This document shows positions 14,531-21,881 of a stretch of 33,681 nucleotides of DNA, in pieces; position 1 is the first letter of the stretch; each line of letters starts with the position of its first letter. The notes beneath the pieces were generated by a model. The model saw nothing but the letters and a program-made list of their open reading frames with translations, had not been told where the DNA came from and searched no databases. Origin of the DNA: Candidatus Obscuribacterales bacterium (GTDB lineage: Bacteria; Cyanobacteriota; Cyanobacteriia; RECH01); the NCBI GenBank assembly GCA_036703605.1, contig DATNRH010000432.1:1-33681 (forward strand), written 5' to 3'. Position numbers and translations under genes: made by a program.

Positions 14531-15175
14531 CTAGTGCTCAAAAATATTGGAATAGTGCATCAAATCTAAATCAGCAAAGGTGGGAATGCAGCGGAAACAA
14601 TCCTGGGCTAGTTGCCAGCGACCCTCGCGCTGCAGCATCTCTATCAACTTCAGCCGCACATCCACCAAATAGCGCACATCATTAGCGGCGTAGCGCAGTT
14701 GCGCCTCCGACAAGGTGCTGACCTTGCCCCAGTCAGAGCTTTGGGCGGTTTTATCCAGCTCCACCTGTTCCAATTCGGCCACCAAGGACTTTAAGCCATG
14801 CTGAGACGTGTAGGTGCGGGCTAGCTTGCTGGCAATTTTGGTGCAGAAAATCGGATTCACAGCGATCGCCAACTGATGCTGGAGCGCCGCCACGTCGAAG
14901 CGAGCAAAGTGGAAAATTTTGGTGACCGAGGCAGCTTCCATCAGGGTTTTCAGATTGGGAGCCTGCTGCTGACCTTGGGCAATACGCACCACCGATCCCC
15001 GCCGCTGGGGATCACAAAGCTGCACTAGACAGAGGCGATCGCGCCATGGCAACAGCCCCATCGTCTCTGTATCCACAGCGATCGCATCCGCCTGCAAGTA
15101 CTGCTCCAGCAGGGCATCCGATAGATCCTCATCCAAAACCTGAAAGTCTGTAAAATCCACCGTGATGCCCACCAT
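14531..15175 (-). CDS. Ribonuclease D-like 3'-5' exonuclease (DEDDy)
   Basis: A 214-aa exonuclease domain of the RNase D type, without the HRDC domains of full-length RNase D; such short forms are usual in cyanobacteria. The four acidic residues are visible: VDTETMG gives D35 and E37 (Exo I), HFARFD gives D94 (Exo II), and YAANDVRYL gives Y162 and D166 (Exo III, Y-x3-D, so DEDDy). It probably trims 3' ends of structured RNAs such as tRNA precursors in the cytoplasm. It lies directly upstream of the radical SAM gene's end (convergent, 89 bp gap) and 36 bp after the TPR gene on the same strand, so the pair may be co-transcribed. Confidence 0.92.
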   Translation of the reverse strand: MVGITVDFTDFQVLDEDLSDALLEQYLQADAIAVDTETMGLLPWRDRLCLVQLCDPQRRGSVVRIAQGQQQAPNLKTLMEAASVTKIFHFARFDVAALQHQLAIAVNPIFCTKIASKLARTYTSQHGLKSLVAELEQVELDKTAQSSDWGKVSTLSEAQLRYAANDVRYLVDVRLKLIEMLQREGRWQLAQDCFRCIPTFADLDLMHYSNIFEH

Positions 15176-15211
15176 ACCTATCCTTCTAGTGCTATATCCG
15201 CCGCGACCGCC

Positions 15212-16117
15212 CTAGGGCGTCGGCAAGTCGTCCACAGGTGAGTTTACCGCATCACCCGACTCTGCGGATGCTCCAGACTCCCCGGCCTCGTCCGCCGCAG
15301 TCGCCGCTTCGTCAACACCGCCTGCCGCAATTTGGTTAATTTGGTCTTTGTACTGGGCAGGAGCCATCGCTGCCGCCTGCTCAAACAGCGGTTGAGCTTC
15401 ATCATTCCGCTCTAGGGTTTGCAGCACGATCGCCTTAGCTAGCACCGGACGGAAATCTAGGGCATCCTTAGCGATCGCCTCGTCGTATACCGTCAAAGCT
15501 TCGGTATAGCGATCATTTTCCGCATAAACACGCCCCAGCAAAAGCTGCACCGCCACCACATCCACACTGCCTGCCTGCACCTGATTGGCATTGTCAGCAA
15601 GCTGGAGCGTATCTTCTAATAACCCAATCGCCGCTTCTGGACGTTCTTGACCCACCAACAACGCCACCAAACCCTGCAGCGCATTCATATTACCCGGCTG
15701 AGACGAGAGTACATCCCGGTAGGCTTGGGCCGCACCTTCGCGATCGCCCACCTGTTCTCTAGCCTGGGCTAGTAAGACCGCGTAGTCAGACTGCTCAGGA
15801 TTAAGCTCCACGAGGCGTTCTAGGGGAACGATCGCCCCTTCAATGTCGCTCATTTCCAGGCGCACTTCCAGCAACCCCTCTAGGGCCACCACGTTATCCG
15901 GCTCCCGGTCGAGCACCAGCTCATAACCATGGGCTTGATCTGCCAATTCTTGCTGCCGCGCATCCGTTGGGTTAGCGCTTGGGGTACCTGGTGAAACCGA
16001 CTCCTCCCGATCTTGGAAGGCACCAGCAAACGGCAACACCACCATTGACCCCGCAAAGGCTACAACAGCGATCGCCAAGATCAACGTTTTCATCCAACGA
16101 TTTTGTGATTTCACCAC
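15212..16117 (-). CDS. Membrane-anchored or exported TPR protein
   Basis: A 301-aa protein. A basic N-terminus (MVKSQNRWMK) and a hydrophobic segment (about 11-34) form a signal anchor or signal peptide. TPR-like repeats occupy about residues 55-265 (for example YELVLDREPDNVVALEGLLEV and AYRDVLSSQPGNMNALQGLVAL). The C-terminus is low-complexity and acidic/Ala-rich (DEAATAADEAGESG), ending in DDLPTP. Such proteins usually organise complexes at the thylakoid or plasma membrane of cyanobacteria; no partner can be named here. The gene is read 36 bp upstream of the exonuclease gene, suggesting co-transcription. A second in-frame Met (MKTLILA) could be the true start. Confidence 0.85.
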   Translation of the reverse strand: MVKSQNRWMKTLILAIAVVAFAGSMVVLPFAGAFQDREESVSPGTPSANPTDARQQELADQAHGYELVLDREPDNVVALEGLLEVRLEMSDIEGAIVPLERLVELNPEQSDYAVLLAQAREQVGDREGAAQAYRDVLSSQPGNMNALQGLVALLVGQERPEAAIGLLEDTLQLADNANQVQAGSVDVVAVQLLLGRVYAENDRYTEALTVYDEAIAKDALDFRPVLAKAIVLQTLERNDEAQPLFEQAAAMAPAQYKDQINQIAAGGVDEAATAADEAGESGASAESGDAVNSPVDDLPTP

Positions 16118-16965
16118 GGACTCTTCCCAAACTCTATCGCCTATTATGGTCTACCCTGCCATCTCTGCCCACCCAATTCCACCAGATGGACAAGGTATCT
16201 GAGGTCAATCACGACGGAAACCGCCACCTGGTCCCCGGATTGACGGACAGATCTTTCTCCGATGCCCACAAGGAGAGCAAGCAAGCTGCAGATACTTTCA
16301 AAGCCTCGCTACCGACCCAGGAGAAGGGGTTGAGGTGCGGGGCTGCAAGTTTTGTCCGTCAGCCAGCCTTGCCCCTGTTACCGAGAGCGATCGCCCCCCT
16401 GAAGAACATCGTGTAAATCCTTTATTTCAGCCAATTTAGGTTTGATTTAGCCGGATACAAGCGATCGCGATTGTATAAACAGATGAAGTTGCCTCATTAA
16501 CTAACCCCTAACATTTATGATAGATTTCCCGTCTGGTTGCACAACGTTATAGCCTCTATCCCATTACCATCCTCAAGGCTCCATGGGGACATTCCCTATC
16601 GTGGAACATCAGTTGTAAAGAATAGATACAAGTACACGTCAAGGGTCTCTAAACCTGTTGGCATCAGTCGCTGCTGCAGCTTGATCGCTGAACCATGCGT
16701 CCCTATTCAACGGTCTAAGACGACTTGGCGACGGTCCTTGTTCTGCCTACTTCTGCCATCAATCTTCCACCCTACATTCCCTCTGTTTAAGACATAATTG
16801 AGGATGCCCCGTTGAGGATAGCTCGTTAAAATCTTGCTCAATCTTTGCCAAGGCAGACTTATAGGTGGATGCTAATCTAGTGTTGAACTAAACATATAGT
16901 GTCAGTGTCCTGTCTGCTTATTTAGGCGAAAGCGGGTCGGCCGAATTTGCCCTAGGGAGGATCCA
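16118..16965. other. Long divergent intergenic region
   Basis: About 850 bp between the TPR gene and the two-domain gene. HIP1 sites occur near 16387 and 16462. Open frames inside it are arginine- and proline-rich without ribosome binding sites and look accidental. The last 100 bp are AT-rich with a TATAGT hexamer near 16898 that may be the -10 of the next gene. No RNA gene is recognised. Confidence 0.4.
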
Positions 16966-18438
16966 ATGGTGTTACCAGCCAATCAACAGCCAACGCCGTC
17001 AGAGTCTGGTGACGTACCCCAAGTACCCACCTCTCCTGATCTGGTTCCTCCTCGACGCGCAACCCCTCCGGCCAACACTAACCTCGATCGCTCTGATCAA
17101 CGTTCAGGACAACCTAGCCCAATGTCTTCTTCAGTCTCTTCGCAATCGTCTACTACTCTTGTGTCTTCACCTACCCCATCCGTGTCAGCTACCAACAGTT
17201 CACCGAATCTGTCCGCCCATCACCCCATTCCACCAGCTAGCGAGCCGAAGCAATTCCGAGCTATTGGGCTAGTTCAAGCTCAATATCAGCCCTCGGAGGA
17301 AAGCTTCACTCGCGGTTTCCTGAAAACCGAAGACGGTCATTTAATCGATGCCGTCTTGCTAGGACGGGTGATGAGCTTGGTCAAAAAGCATATTGATCTC
17401 GACCAATCCCATCTCTGGGTGGTCTATCCACGCACGCGGGAAAAGCAGCATGAGCTGCATGTGCAAATTGTTGGCGTCTGGGAACCAGAAACCCTCGCCC
17501 AAGTGCCCGGAGAGGAGGGTGAGACGGATGAATCGAGTGAGTCATCTGAGCCACCAGCCGCTGCAACTGCAGAGGAAACGGCCCCGGTTGAGGAGCAGCC
17601 TGAGGAGGTCGCCCCTGTAGCTGAAGCCAGCACCACTGAGGAGCCCGATAGCCCAGAGGTTACGGCAGCCGCAGACTCCGAGAGCGATCGCTCCCCTGCA
17701 ACCAATCCAGCAGCGACCGAATCATCCTCCCCGCAACTGCTGTCCAAACCCAAGCTGGTTCCCCCCATGCGTCCCGTTGAGCCCGTGGCACCACCAGCTC
17801 CGCCAGCTCCAGCTCCAGCTCCCGTTTCTGTCGTTGATCCCCAAGACGGTTACTTTTCCATCCGGGGTGAAGTGATTGGGGTGGCGGAAGACCAGCAGCA
17901 AATTACTGTGCGTATTCAGCAAGCTCCCCGCAAATCTGGGGCAGAGGCCAAGGCCTTTCGACTGATTTTGTGCGGTTCTCTAGATGGCAAGCTCATCGGT
18001 CACTTTTGGGATTTGCATGTCAGACGCCATCAAGATCAGTTGGTGATTGAAGAAGGCACCCGCATTGGGATTGCGCCGCCTCGCCATAAACCCAAAGCTA
18101 AGGCTCCGAAGAAAAAGAAAAAGCAAAACTTGGTGAAGGTGAAGCGCAAGGATCAGCGTACCGAGGGGGCGGAGGCAACCACGGAGGCGACCGCAACAAC
18201 AGAGGGCGTGACGCCAGAGACCACGGCTATCTCAGTCGCTCCCGAAGCGCCAGAAGCGACAGAGGCTGCGACCCCAGCGGCAGACGTCGCCGCAGTGGAA
18301 GCTCCAGCAACGGAACCAGAACAAGACACGCCTCCCGTTGCAGTCGATGAAACACCTGAGCCAACGCCAGTGGAAACAGCCAGCCCTGCCGACGCAGAGG
18401 TCGAAGATCCTCAGGACTCTAAGGTAGACGAAGCCTAG
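16966..18438 (+). CDS. Low-complexity protein with two related beta-barrel-like domains and a basic tail
   Basis: A 490-aa protein with GGGAGG 6 nt before its ATG. Residues 1-92 are Pro/Ser/Thr-rich. Residues 96-175 and 295-370 look like two diverged copies of one domain: both run from an FRAIGLV or FSIRGEV strand to an HLWVVYPR or HFWDLHVR strand. They may be OB-like beta barrels. Between them lies a Glu/Pro/Ala-rich acidic linker (about 178-290). After the second copy comes a strongly basic patch (374-398, KPKAKAPKKKKKQ), then an acidic Thr/Glu tail. A basic patch beside possible OB folds suggests RNA or DNA contact. No signal peptide. Homologues seem confined to cyanobacteria; the function is unknown to me. 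Confidence 0.8.
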   Translation: MVLPANQQPTPSESGDVPQVPTSPDLVPPRRATPPANTNLDRSDQRSGQPSPMSSSVSSQSSTTLVSSPTPSVSATNSSPNLSAHHPIPPASEPKQFRAIGLVQAQYQPSEESFTRGFLKTEDGHLIDAVLLGRVMSLVKKHIDLDQSHLWVVYPRTREKQHELHVQIVGVWEPETLAQVPGEEGETDESSESSEPPAAATAEETAPVEEQPEEVAPVAEASTTEEPDSPEVTAAADSESDRSPATNPAATESSSPQLLSKPKLVPPMRPVEPVAPPAPPAPAPAPVSVVDPQDGYFSIRGEVIGVAEDQQQITVRIQQAPRKSGAEAKAFRLILCGSLDGKLIGHFWDLHVRRHQDQLVIEEGTRIGIAPPRHKPKAKAPKKKKKQNLVKVKRKDQRTEGAEATTEATATTEGVTPETTAISVAPEAPEATEAATPAADVAAVEAPATEPEQDTPPVAVDETPEPTPVETASPADAEVEDPQDSKVDEA

Positions 18439-18490
18439 TAGGCGGCGGAACGTTACTCTGTCGTTGGGGCACCAGCATTACCCAAGCCAT

Positions 18491-18549
18491 TGTGCCCTGA
18501 GCGACGTCAAAGGGCACGATGGCTGACTTCGGCTTCGCTCAGCCATCGT
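18491..18549. repeat. Two abutting hairpins, palindromic repeat type
   Basis: GTGCCCT (18492-18498) pairs with AGGGCAC (18511-18517), and ACGATGGCTGA (18517-18527) pairs perfectly with TCAGCCATCGT (18539-18549). The second resembles the CTTCGGCTACGCTCAG palindromes dispersed in intergenic DNA of filamentous cyanobacteria. It lies between two convergent genes, just before a stronger terminator. Confidence 0.55.
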
Positions 18550-18620
18550 CATCCCTGGGGTGTTATGTGCCGCCTGGAATTGGCAGGAGCGATCGCTGCT
18601 CCCCACCAACCTCACACCCG

Positions 18621-18659
18621 TCTGAGAGATGATTACAACCGTCTCTCAGATTTTTTTTT
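18621..18659 (+). terminator. Strong intrinsic terminator
   Basis: TCTGAGAGA and TCTCTCAGA form a 9-bp perfect stem around a 12-nt loop, followed directly by nine T. This is a classical Rho-independent terminator for the 490-aa gene, 182 bp downstream of its stop and just before the convergent DUF1995 gene's end. Confidence 0.88.
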
Positions 18660-18669
18660 GCAGATTAGC

Positions 18670-19398
18670 CTACTGGCTCAGCGCCCGCAGAAACTGCTGG
18701 AGACCCGATAGCAGCCCCGGACGTTTTATTGCACTGGGTTGGGCCGCCTGTGATTCGTCACCACCGGTCGCCTGCAGCAGCAGTTGGTTGAGGGCTTCTC
18801 CCACCGGTTTGCGAGGTTCTTCAGCAATCAGCTCATACTCGCCTTCTTCCCGTTCTAGCCATACCCGCCAAGAAGATGGATAGGAACGAGAAATAGCGGC
18901 TCCGTCGGTGGGCTGCAGGTAATAGCAGGAGTCAAATTGGCTCAGAAATCGCTCCCGCAGTTGCCGGCCAGCATAGCCGATGCCAATGGTGGCAATATCT
19001 TCTAAACGAGGATTCAGGAGTACCACAGGGCGATCGCCTGCTTCGGTACAGAGTTCTTCCAATTGCCCCACTTCCACCGAGGACGGTTCGATAAAGATGA
19101 ACAGCTCCTCATCAGGCTGCATTTTGGCCTTCAGCTCTCCCATGCCACGAATGGCGTAGTCTTTGTCTCCCCAGTCGCGACGGGCCAAAGCTGCCGCCCC
19201 AGCATCAGGAAAGAAGACCCGTAGCCTTGAGCCTCGATCCTCAAAGGCCGATAGAAACTGTTGGGCAATCGGCATCATCCGCAGTTCAGGAAACACCAGC
19301 TCAACTTGTAGTCGCGTATGGCCATCCTCCAGAGCCGCCTGGGTGGCAACCATGGCCTCAGCGATCGCGTCTTCTAAACTTTTGGGTAATTGTTCCAT
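18670..19398 (-). CDS. DUF1995 family protein (LPA3-like)
   Basis: A 242-aa soluble protein of the DUF1995 family, found in cyanobacteria and plastids. The start (MEQLPKSLEDAIAEAMVATQAALEDG) and LQVELVFPELRMMPIAQQFL are the characteristic N-terminal signature. Later segments LFIFIEPSSVEVGQLEEL, VVLLNPRLED and FLSQFDSCYYLQP match the family's conserved middle. In Arabidopsis a member, LPA3, helps photosystem II assembly; whether the cyanobacterial protein does so is not shown. AGGTG lies just before the ATG. The gene is followed on the same strand (upstream side at 19468) by a glycine-zipper gene with a 69-bp gap, so the two may form a transcript. Confidence 0.88.
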   Translation of the reverse strand: MEQLPKSLEDAIAEAMVATQAALEDGHTRLQVELVFPELRMMPIAQQFLSAFEDRGSRLRVFFPDAGAAALARRDWGDKDYAIRGMGELKAKMQPDEELFIFIEPSSVEVGQLEELCTEAGDRPVVLLNPRLEDIATIGIGYAGRQLRERFLSQFDSCYYLQPTDGAAISRSYPSSWRVWLEREEGEYELIAEEPRKPVGEALNQLLLQATGGDESQAAQPSAIKRPGLLSGLQQFLRALSQ

Positions 19399-19467
19399 AA
19401 AACACCTATGGTTATGCAGCGTCTGGTTAGCGTCAAAGCATTCGGGCCGTCCTAACTGAGAGGCAGA

Positions 19468-20001
19468 TCATAGCTGCCCCCACCCCGGCTTCTCCGTCGG
19501 ATCGACGTACCCTTGCAAGAGTTCAGGGTTAAACGACTTGAGCAATCGCGTGGCCTTGTTGGTCAGGTTGGGTGCGCCCTTCACCACCACCAGATACTTG
19601 CCTTGCTTAAGACGATTGCGGTAAGGCAGAGCATCACCGCCCCCCACCGACAGGCCAACCCCACCCCCCACAAAAAAGCTGCCCATAGCTCCACCGATCG
19701 CCCCCAAGAGCCCACCGATGATTTGGTTACCCACGGCTCCCAAGGCTGGAATCAGTTGATATTGGGTGGATAGATTGAACGCAACCCCAGCAGCGAAGCC
19801 AAAGGGAACCAGCCAAAATGACATGAGCCGCATTTGCTTGCGGGCAGGTTTGCTCGGGTCAATAAACCCATATTCATCAGCAGTTTGATAGCCCTTGCCA
19901 AGAATACTGACACTGTTGGCAGGAAATCCTTCCGTTTCCAACTCGGTATAGGCTGCTTCGGCGGTCATTCGATCCGGTAAGACCGCAATGAGATAATTCA
20001 T
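19468..20001 (-). CDS. Glycine-zipper membrane protein with a ferredoxin-like start
   Basis: A 177-aa protein. Residues 1-45 (MNYLIAVLPDRMTAEAAYTELETEGF) look like a small beta-alpha-beta regulatory unit similar to the general-stress YflT type. Residues about 57-125 are hydrophobic and very Gly-rich (IIGGLLGAIGGAMGSFFVGGG), a glycine-zipper pair of membrane helices. The C-terminus (YLVVVKGAPNLTNKATRLLKSF) repeats the alpha-beta character. I start at the ATG at 20001, where an AGCAGG motif lies upstream; the frame is open 14 codons further. Related cyanobacterial proteins are annotated only as hypothetical. It lies upstream of DUF1995 on the same strand. Confidence 0.75.
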   Translation of the reverse strand: MNYLIAVLPDRMTAEAAYTELETEGFPANSVSILGKGYQTADEYGFIDPSKPARKQMRLMSFWLVPFGFAAGVAFNLSTQYQLIPALGAVGNQIIGGLLGAIGGAMGSFFVGGGVGLSVGGGDALPYRNRLKQGKYLVVVKGAPNLTNKATRLLKSFNPELLQGYVDPTEKPGWGQL

Positions 20002-20188
20002 AGTTGTGAACCTGCTTCGTCCTTTAAAACCTAGGGTATCCACCGGTCAAATCATCATCCGGCTCATACTTCAGCGTAGCGCCATCCCGATTCTTCCACC
20101 AAACCGGCCCCTTGCGCTAGATGGGAACCAAGCCCAGCCCAGCCAGCCTAGTCCCATCCGGATAAGATTTAGATACCCGTAAACGTGA

Positions 20189-20207
20189 CGATGGCTCATC
20201 CATCAGC
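20189..20207 (+). promoter_or_regulatory. 19-nt palindromic element, copy before the EndoU gene
   Basis: CGATGGCTCATCCATCAGC matches 21007-21025 at 17 of 19 positions. GATGG and CCATC can pair. It ends 2 nt before a possible GTG start at 20210. The second copy has the same placement before the downstream gene. A role as operator or translation-control hairpin is inferred. Confidence 0.45.
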
Positions 20208-20272
20208 CTGTGTTACAGTCGAACTTCGCTACACGTTCCTCTAGAACTACTCACCCCAGACTCATAACAGAT

Positions 20273-20908
20273 ATGATCCAAGTCATCGTTCAACGCGTTG
20301 AGACTCTGGCCAAGATGATCCAGTGCTGGGTACGTCGAACCCTACCATCGTCCCTGGTGATCGGGGCGATCGCTTGTTTCTTGGCTGCTTGTCTGGGCTC
20401 TGCCGGCCAGGCTGGCCAGGCTCAGAGCGCCACCTGCCCCACCTCATCGCAGTGGGTGGCTGCCTACAGCGGTCGCCAAATCAACTATCCCCATATTTTC
20501 TGCGGAGAACTACGAGACGGACAGCTCAGCGGCTTCCACTCCCGCCCCAATGGGCAAAATCCCAGCACCGTTGGGCAATTCACCATCACTCAATCCGCCA
20601 ATGCCCAAGGCATCTATGCTGGACAGTGGAGCTACGCAGGCTCATCCTCACCAAGCAAATTCTCCACCATGTTTCCCGATCCCTGCTTAGCCACCCAGGT
20701 CTTAAACTCCATCGCCTATGCAGAGGCCCATCGCGTCACCTGTCCTGCCGGCGCGCCCAGTTGGGCCTGGTGTGGACAAAACCGACCAACCAGTGGCTCA
20801 GACAACTCATCTCAATTCTGTCCGGCTAGAGATGGAACAACCTTCATCATCGCCGGAGCCAATCTTTCCGATGGTCGCATCAATACCGGGTTCCCCTTAC
20901 GACAGTAA
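20273..20908 (+). CDS. Exported EndoU-family endoribonuclease
   Basis: A 211-aa protein ending in a bacterial EndoU domain, a uridylate-preferring RNase fold related to XendoU and Nsp15 and seen in cyanobacterial proteins such as AnaEU. The catalytic triad is visible as H74 in HIFCGE, H89 in GFHSRP and K129 in SKFSTMFP; the closing substrate-binding strand is GRINTGFPL. The N-terminus carries an export signal: basic residues, then SLVIGAIACFLAAC. LAAC (37-40) is a perfect lipobox, so it may be a lipoprotein, although AQA/AQS just after could be a type I cleavage site. The domain is Cys-rich, fitting the periplasm. Other starts are GTG 20210 and ATG 20315. A small gene 120 bp downstream could encode immunity. 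Family call strong; secretion likely. Confidence 0.88.
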   Translation: MIQVIVQRVETLAKMIQCWVRRTLPSSLVIGAIACFLAACLGSAGQAGQAQSATCPTSSQWVAAYSGRQINYPHIFCGELRDGQLSGFHSRPNGQNPSTVGQFTITQSANAQGIYAGQWSYAGSSSPSKFSTMFPDPCLATQVLNSIAYAEAHRVTCPAGAPSWAWCGQNRPTSGSDNSSQFCPARDGTTFIIAGANLSDGRINTGFPLRQ

Positions 20909-21006
20909 CGAATCCTCTAGTCTTCTACCCGCAGATCATCAAGAACACTGGGTTCAGCCATCCTATGCCGCCAACGCCCAGCGTTTACGCCGAGACGATG
21001 TTCACA

Positions 21007-21025
21007 CGATGGCTGAGCCATCAGC
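21007..21025 (+). promoter_or_regulatory. 19-nt palindromic element, copy before the small gene
   Basis: CGATGGCTGAGCCATCAGC ends 3 nt before the ATG at 21029. GATGGC and GCCATC form a 6-bp stem around TGA and would cover the ribosome-binding region. It matches 20189-20207 at 17 of 19 positions, in front of the EndoU gene. Confidence 0.45.
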
Positions 21026-21028
21026 ACT

Positions 21029-21367
21029 ATGTCAAAACTCAATTGGAATTGGGCAGAATGGACTGCCAACGACTCAGCTCGCTGTGAGGTTTTAGGCTTT
21101 TTAAGTCTAGATATTCAAGACAGTCTTGAAAGCGCTGACCAACTACTCACCGTTAGCTCAGAGATAGAAGCTGGACATCTATCCACCTGGGAGCGATCGG
21201 GCAATGCTTACCATCTCCGTCTAGAAGCTAAGGGAGCAACCCTCAACAATTTAGTTGTTGATGATCAACCTCTAAACTATCTAAGCTTGTCAGAATTTAA
21301 AACCGCCGTCCTTGCTTGGAAAGCAAAGCTTGAGTCAGACAACGATGAGGATCCTAGAGGATCCTAG
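21029..21367 (+). CDS. Small acidic protein, candidate EndoU immunity protein
   Basis: A 112-aa cytoplasmic protein of acidic character with no signal peptide, beginning MSKLNWNWAEWTANDSARCE. Predicted beta strands (WERSGNAYHLRLEAKGATLNNLVV) and a closing helix (SLSEFKTAVLAWKAKLES) weakly recall the YacL/CdiI-type alpha-beta fold. It lies 120 bp after the EndoU gene in the same direction, which fits a toxin/immunity order, but no family is recognised with confidence. Its start is preceded by a short hairpin that is nearly identical to one before EndoU. The end contains a tandem GAGGATCCTA repeat that forms the stop codon region. A neutral regulator or unrelated protein is also possible. Confidence 0.65.
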   Translation: MSKLNWNWAEWTANDSARCEVLGFLSLDIQDSLESADQLLTVSSEIEAGHLSTWERSGNAYHLRLEAKGATLNNLVVDDQPLNYLSLSEFKTAVLAWKAKLESDNDEDPRGS

Positions 21368-21393
21368 ACAAGGCTGTTAACTCCTTGTCTAGG
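21363..21393 (+). terminator. Hairpin after the EndoU/small-protein pair
   Basis: CCTAGACAAGG and CCTTGTCTAGG form a perfect 11-bp stem with a 9-nt loop, starting at the stop codon of the small gene. There is no T-run, so it may act as a 3' stabiliser or a bidirectional terminator between the convergent genes. Confidence 0.65.
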
Positions 21394-21417
21394 GGCTACA
21401 ACTACATCTAGCCAGCA

Positions 21418-21451
21418 AGCGATCGCCTCCGTTTAGTCAGGGGCGATCGCT
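21418..21451 (-). terminator. HIP1-built hairpin at the cyAbrB stop
   Basis: AGCGATCGCC (21418-21427) and GGCGATCGCT (21442-21451) form a perfect 10-bp stem made from two HIP1 octamers, overlapping the minus-strand stop codon of the cyAbrB gene. It may help terminate transcription, but may equally be a by-product of HIP1 abundance. Confidence 0.4.
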
Positions 21452-21881
21452 ATTCATCTTCGTCATCAAACTCATCATCCTCATCGAACTCGTCATCCTC
21501 ATCCTGCTGCTTGCTAGCATCAATCTGAATTAAATGAATGTGCTTGTACCCCAGCTTAATTTCAAACTCATCACCGGGGCTCAAGCCCATCTTTTCGGTA
21601 TAGGTTGAACCAATGACAAGTTGACCATTCTTGTGTACACTCACTCGATAGGTTGGCTCTCGTCCACGTCCATCCTTGGCAGCGTCTACCCCCAGAGAGG
21701 TTCCCTTCGCAGCCAAAATGGCTTCAAAAAAATCTGCCAGATTGACCCGAACCTGACTATTTTTTCCAACGGTGTAATATCCACATTGCCTAGCTTTTTC
21801 GCGACGTGGTAGATGCGAGAGTTCTTTGACCTTTTGAAGCAAAGCTTTTCCAGTTATCGGAGTTGTTGGAATATCACCCAT
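21450..21881 (-). CDS. AbrB-like transcriptional regulator (cyAbrB1/CalA type)
   Basis: A 143-aa cyanobacterial AbrB-type DNA-binding protein. The N-terminal signature (TGKALLQKVKELSHLPRREKA) and the C-terminal swapped-hairpin AbrB domain (YRVSVHKNGQLVIGSTY, then GDEFEIKLGYKHIHLIQ) are characteristic; the wording GYKHIHLIQ is closer to cyAbrB1 (Sll0359/CalA) than cyAbrB2. These proteins control carbon and nitrogen metabolism and hydrogenase genes. Two oddities are present: the usual VNLTDFYDALLAAKG segment is VNLADFFEAILAAKG, and the last 19 residues form a highly acidic repetitive tail (DEDDEFDEDDEFDDEDE). The tail would oppose DNA phosphates and may tune binding. It is read convergent to the EndoU pair, and a long intergenic stretch lies upstream. 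Confidence 0.92.
   Translation of the reverse strand: MGDIPTTPITGKALLQKVKELSHLPRREKARQCGYYTVGKNSQVRVNLADFFEAILAAKGTSLGVDAAKDGRGREPTYRVSVHKNGQLVIGSTYTEKMGLSPGDEFEIKLGYKHIHLIQIDASKQQDEDDEFDEDDEFDDEDE

Noticed and set aside
16537-16797. 86-codon frame in the long intergenic region
   Set aside because: Composition is unlike a protein and there is no ribosome binding site.
20718-21095. 125-codon frame overlapping the EndoU gene and reaching into the small gene
   Set aside because: It overlaps the EndoU catalytic domain codons in another frame and lacks a start site.
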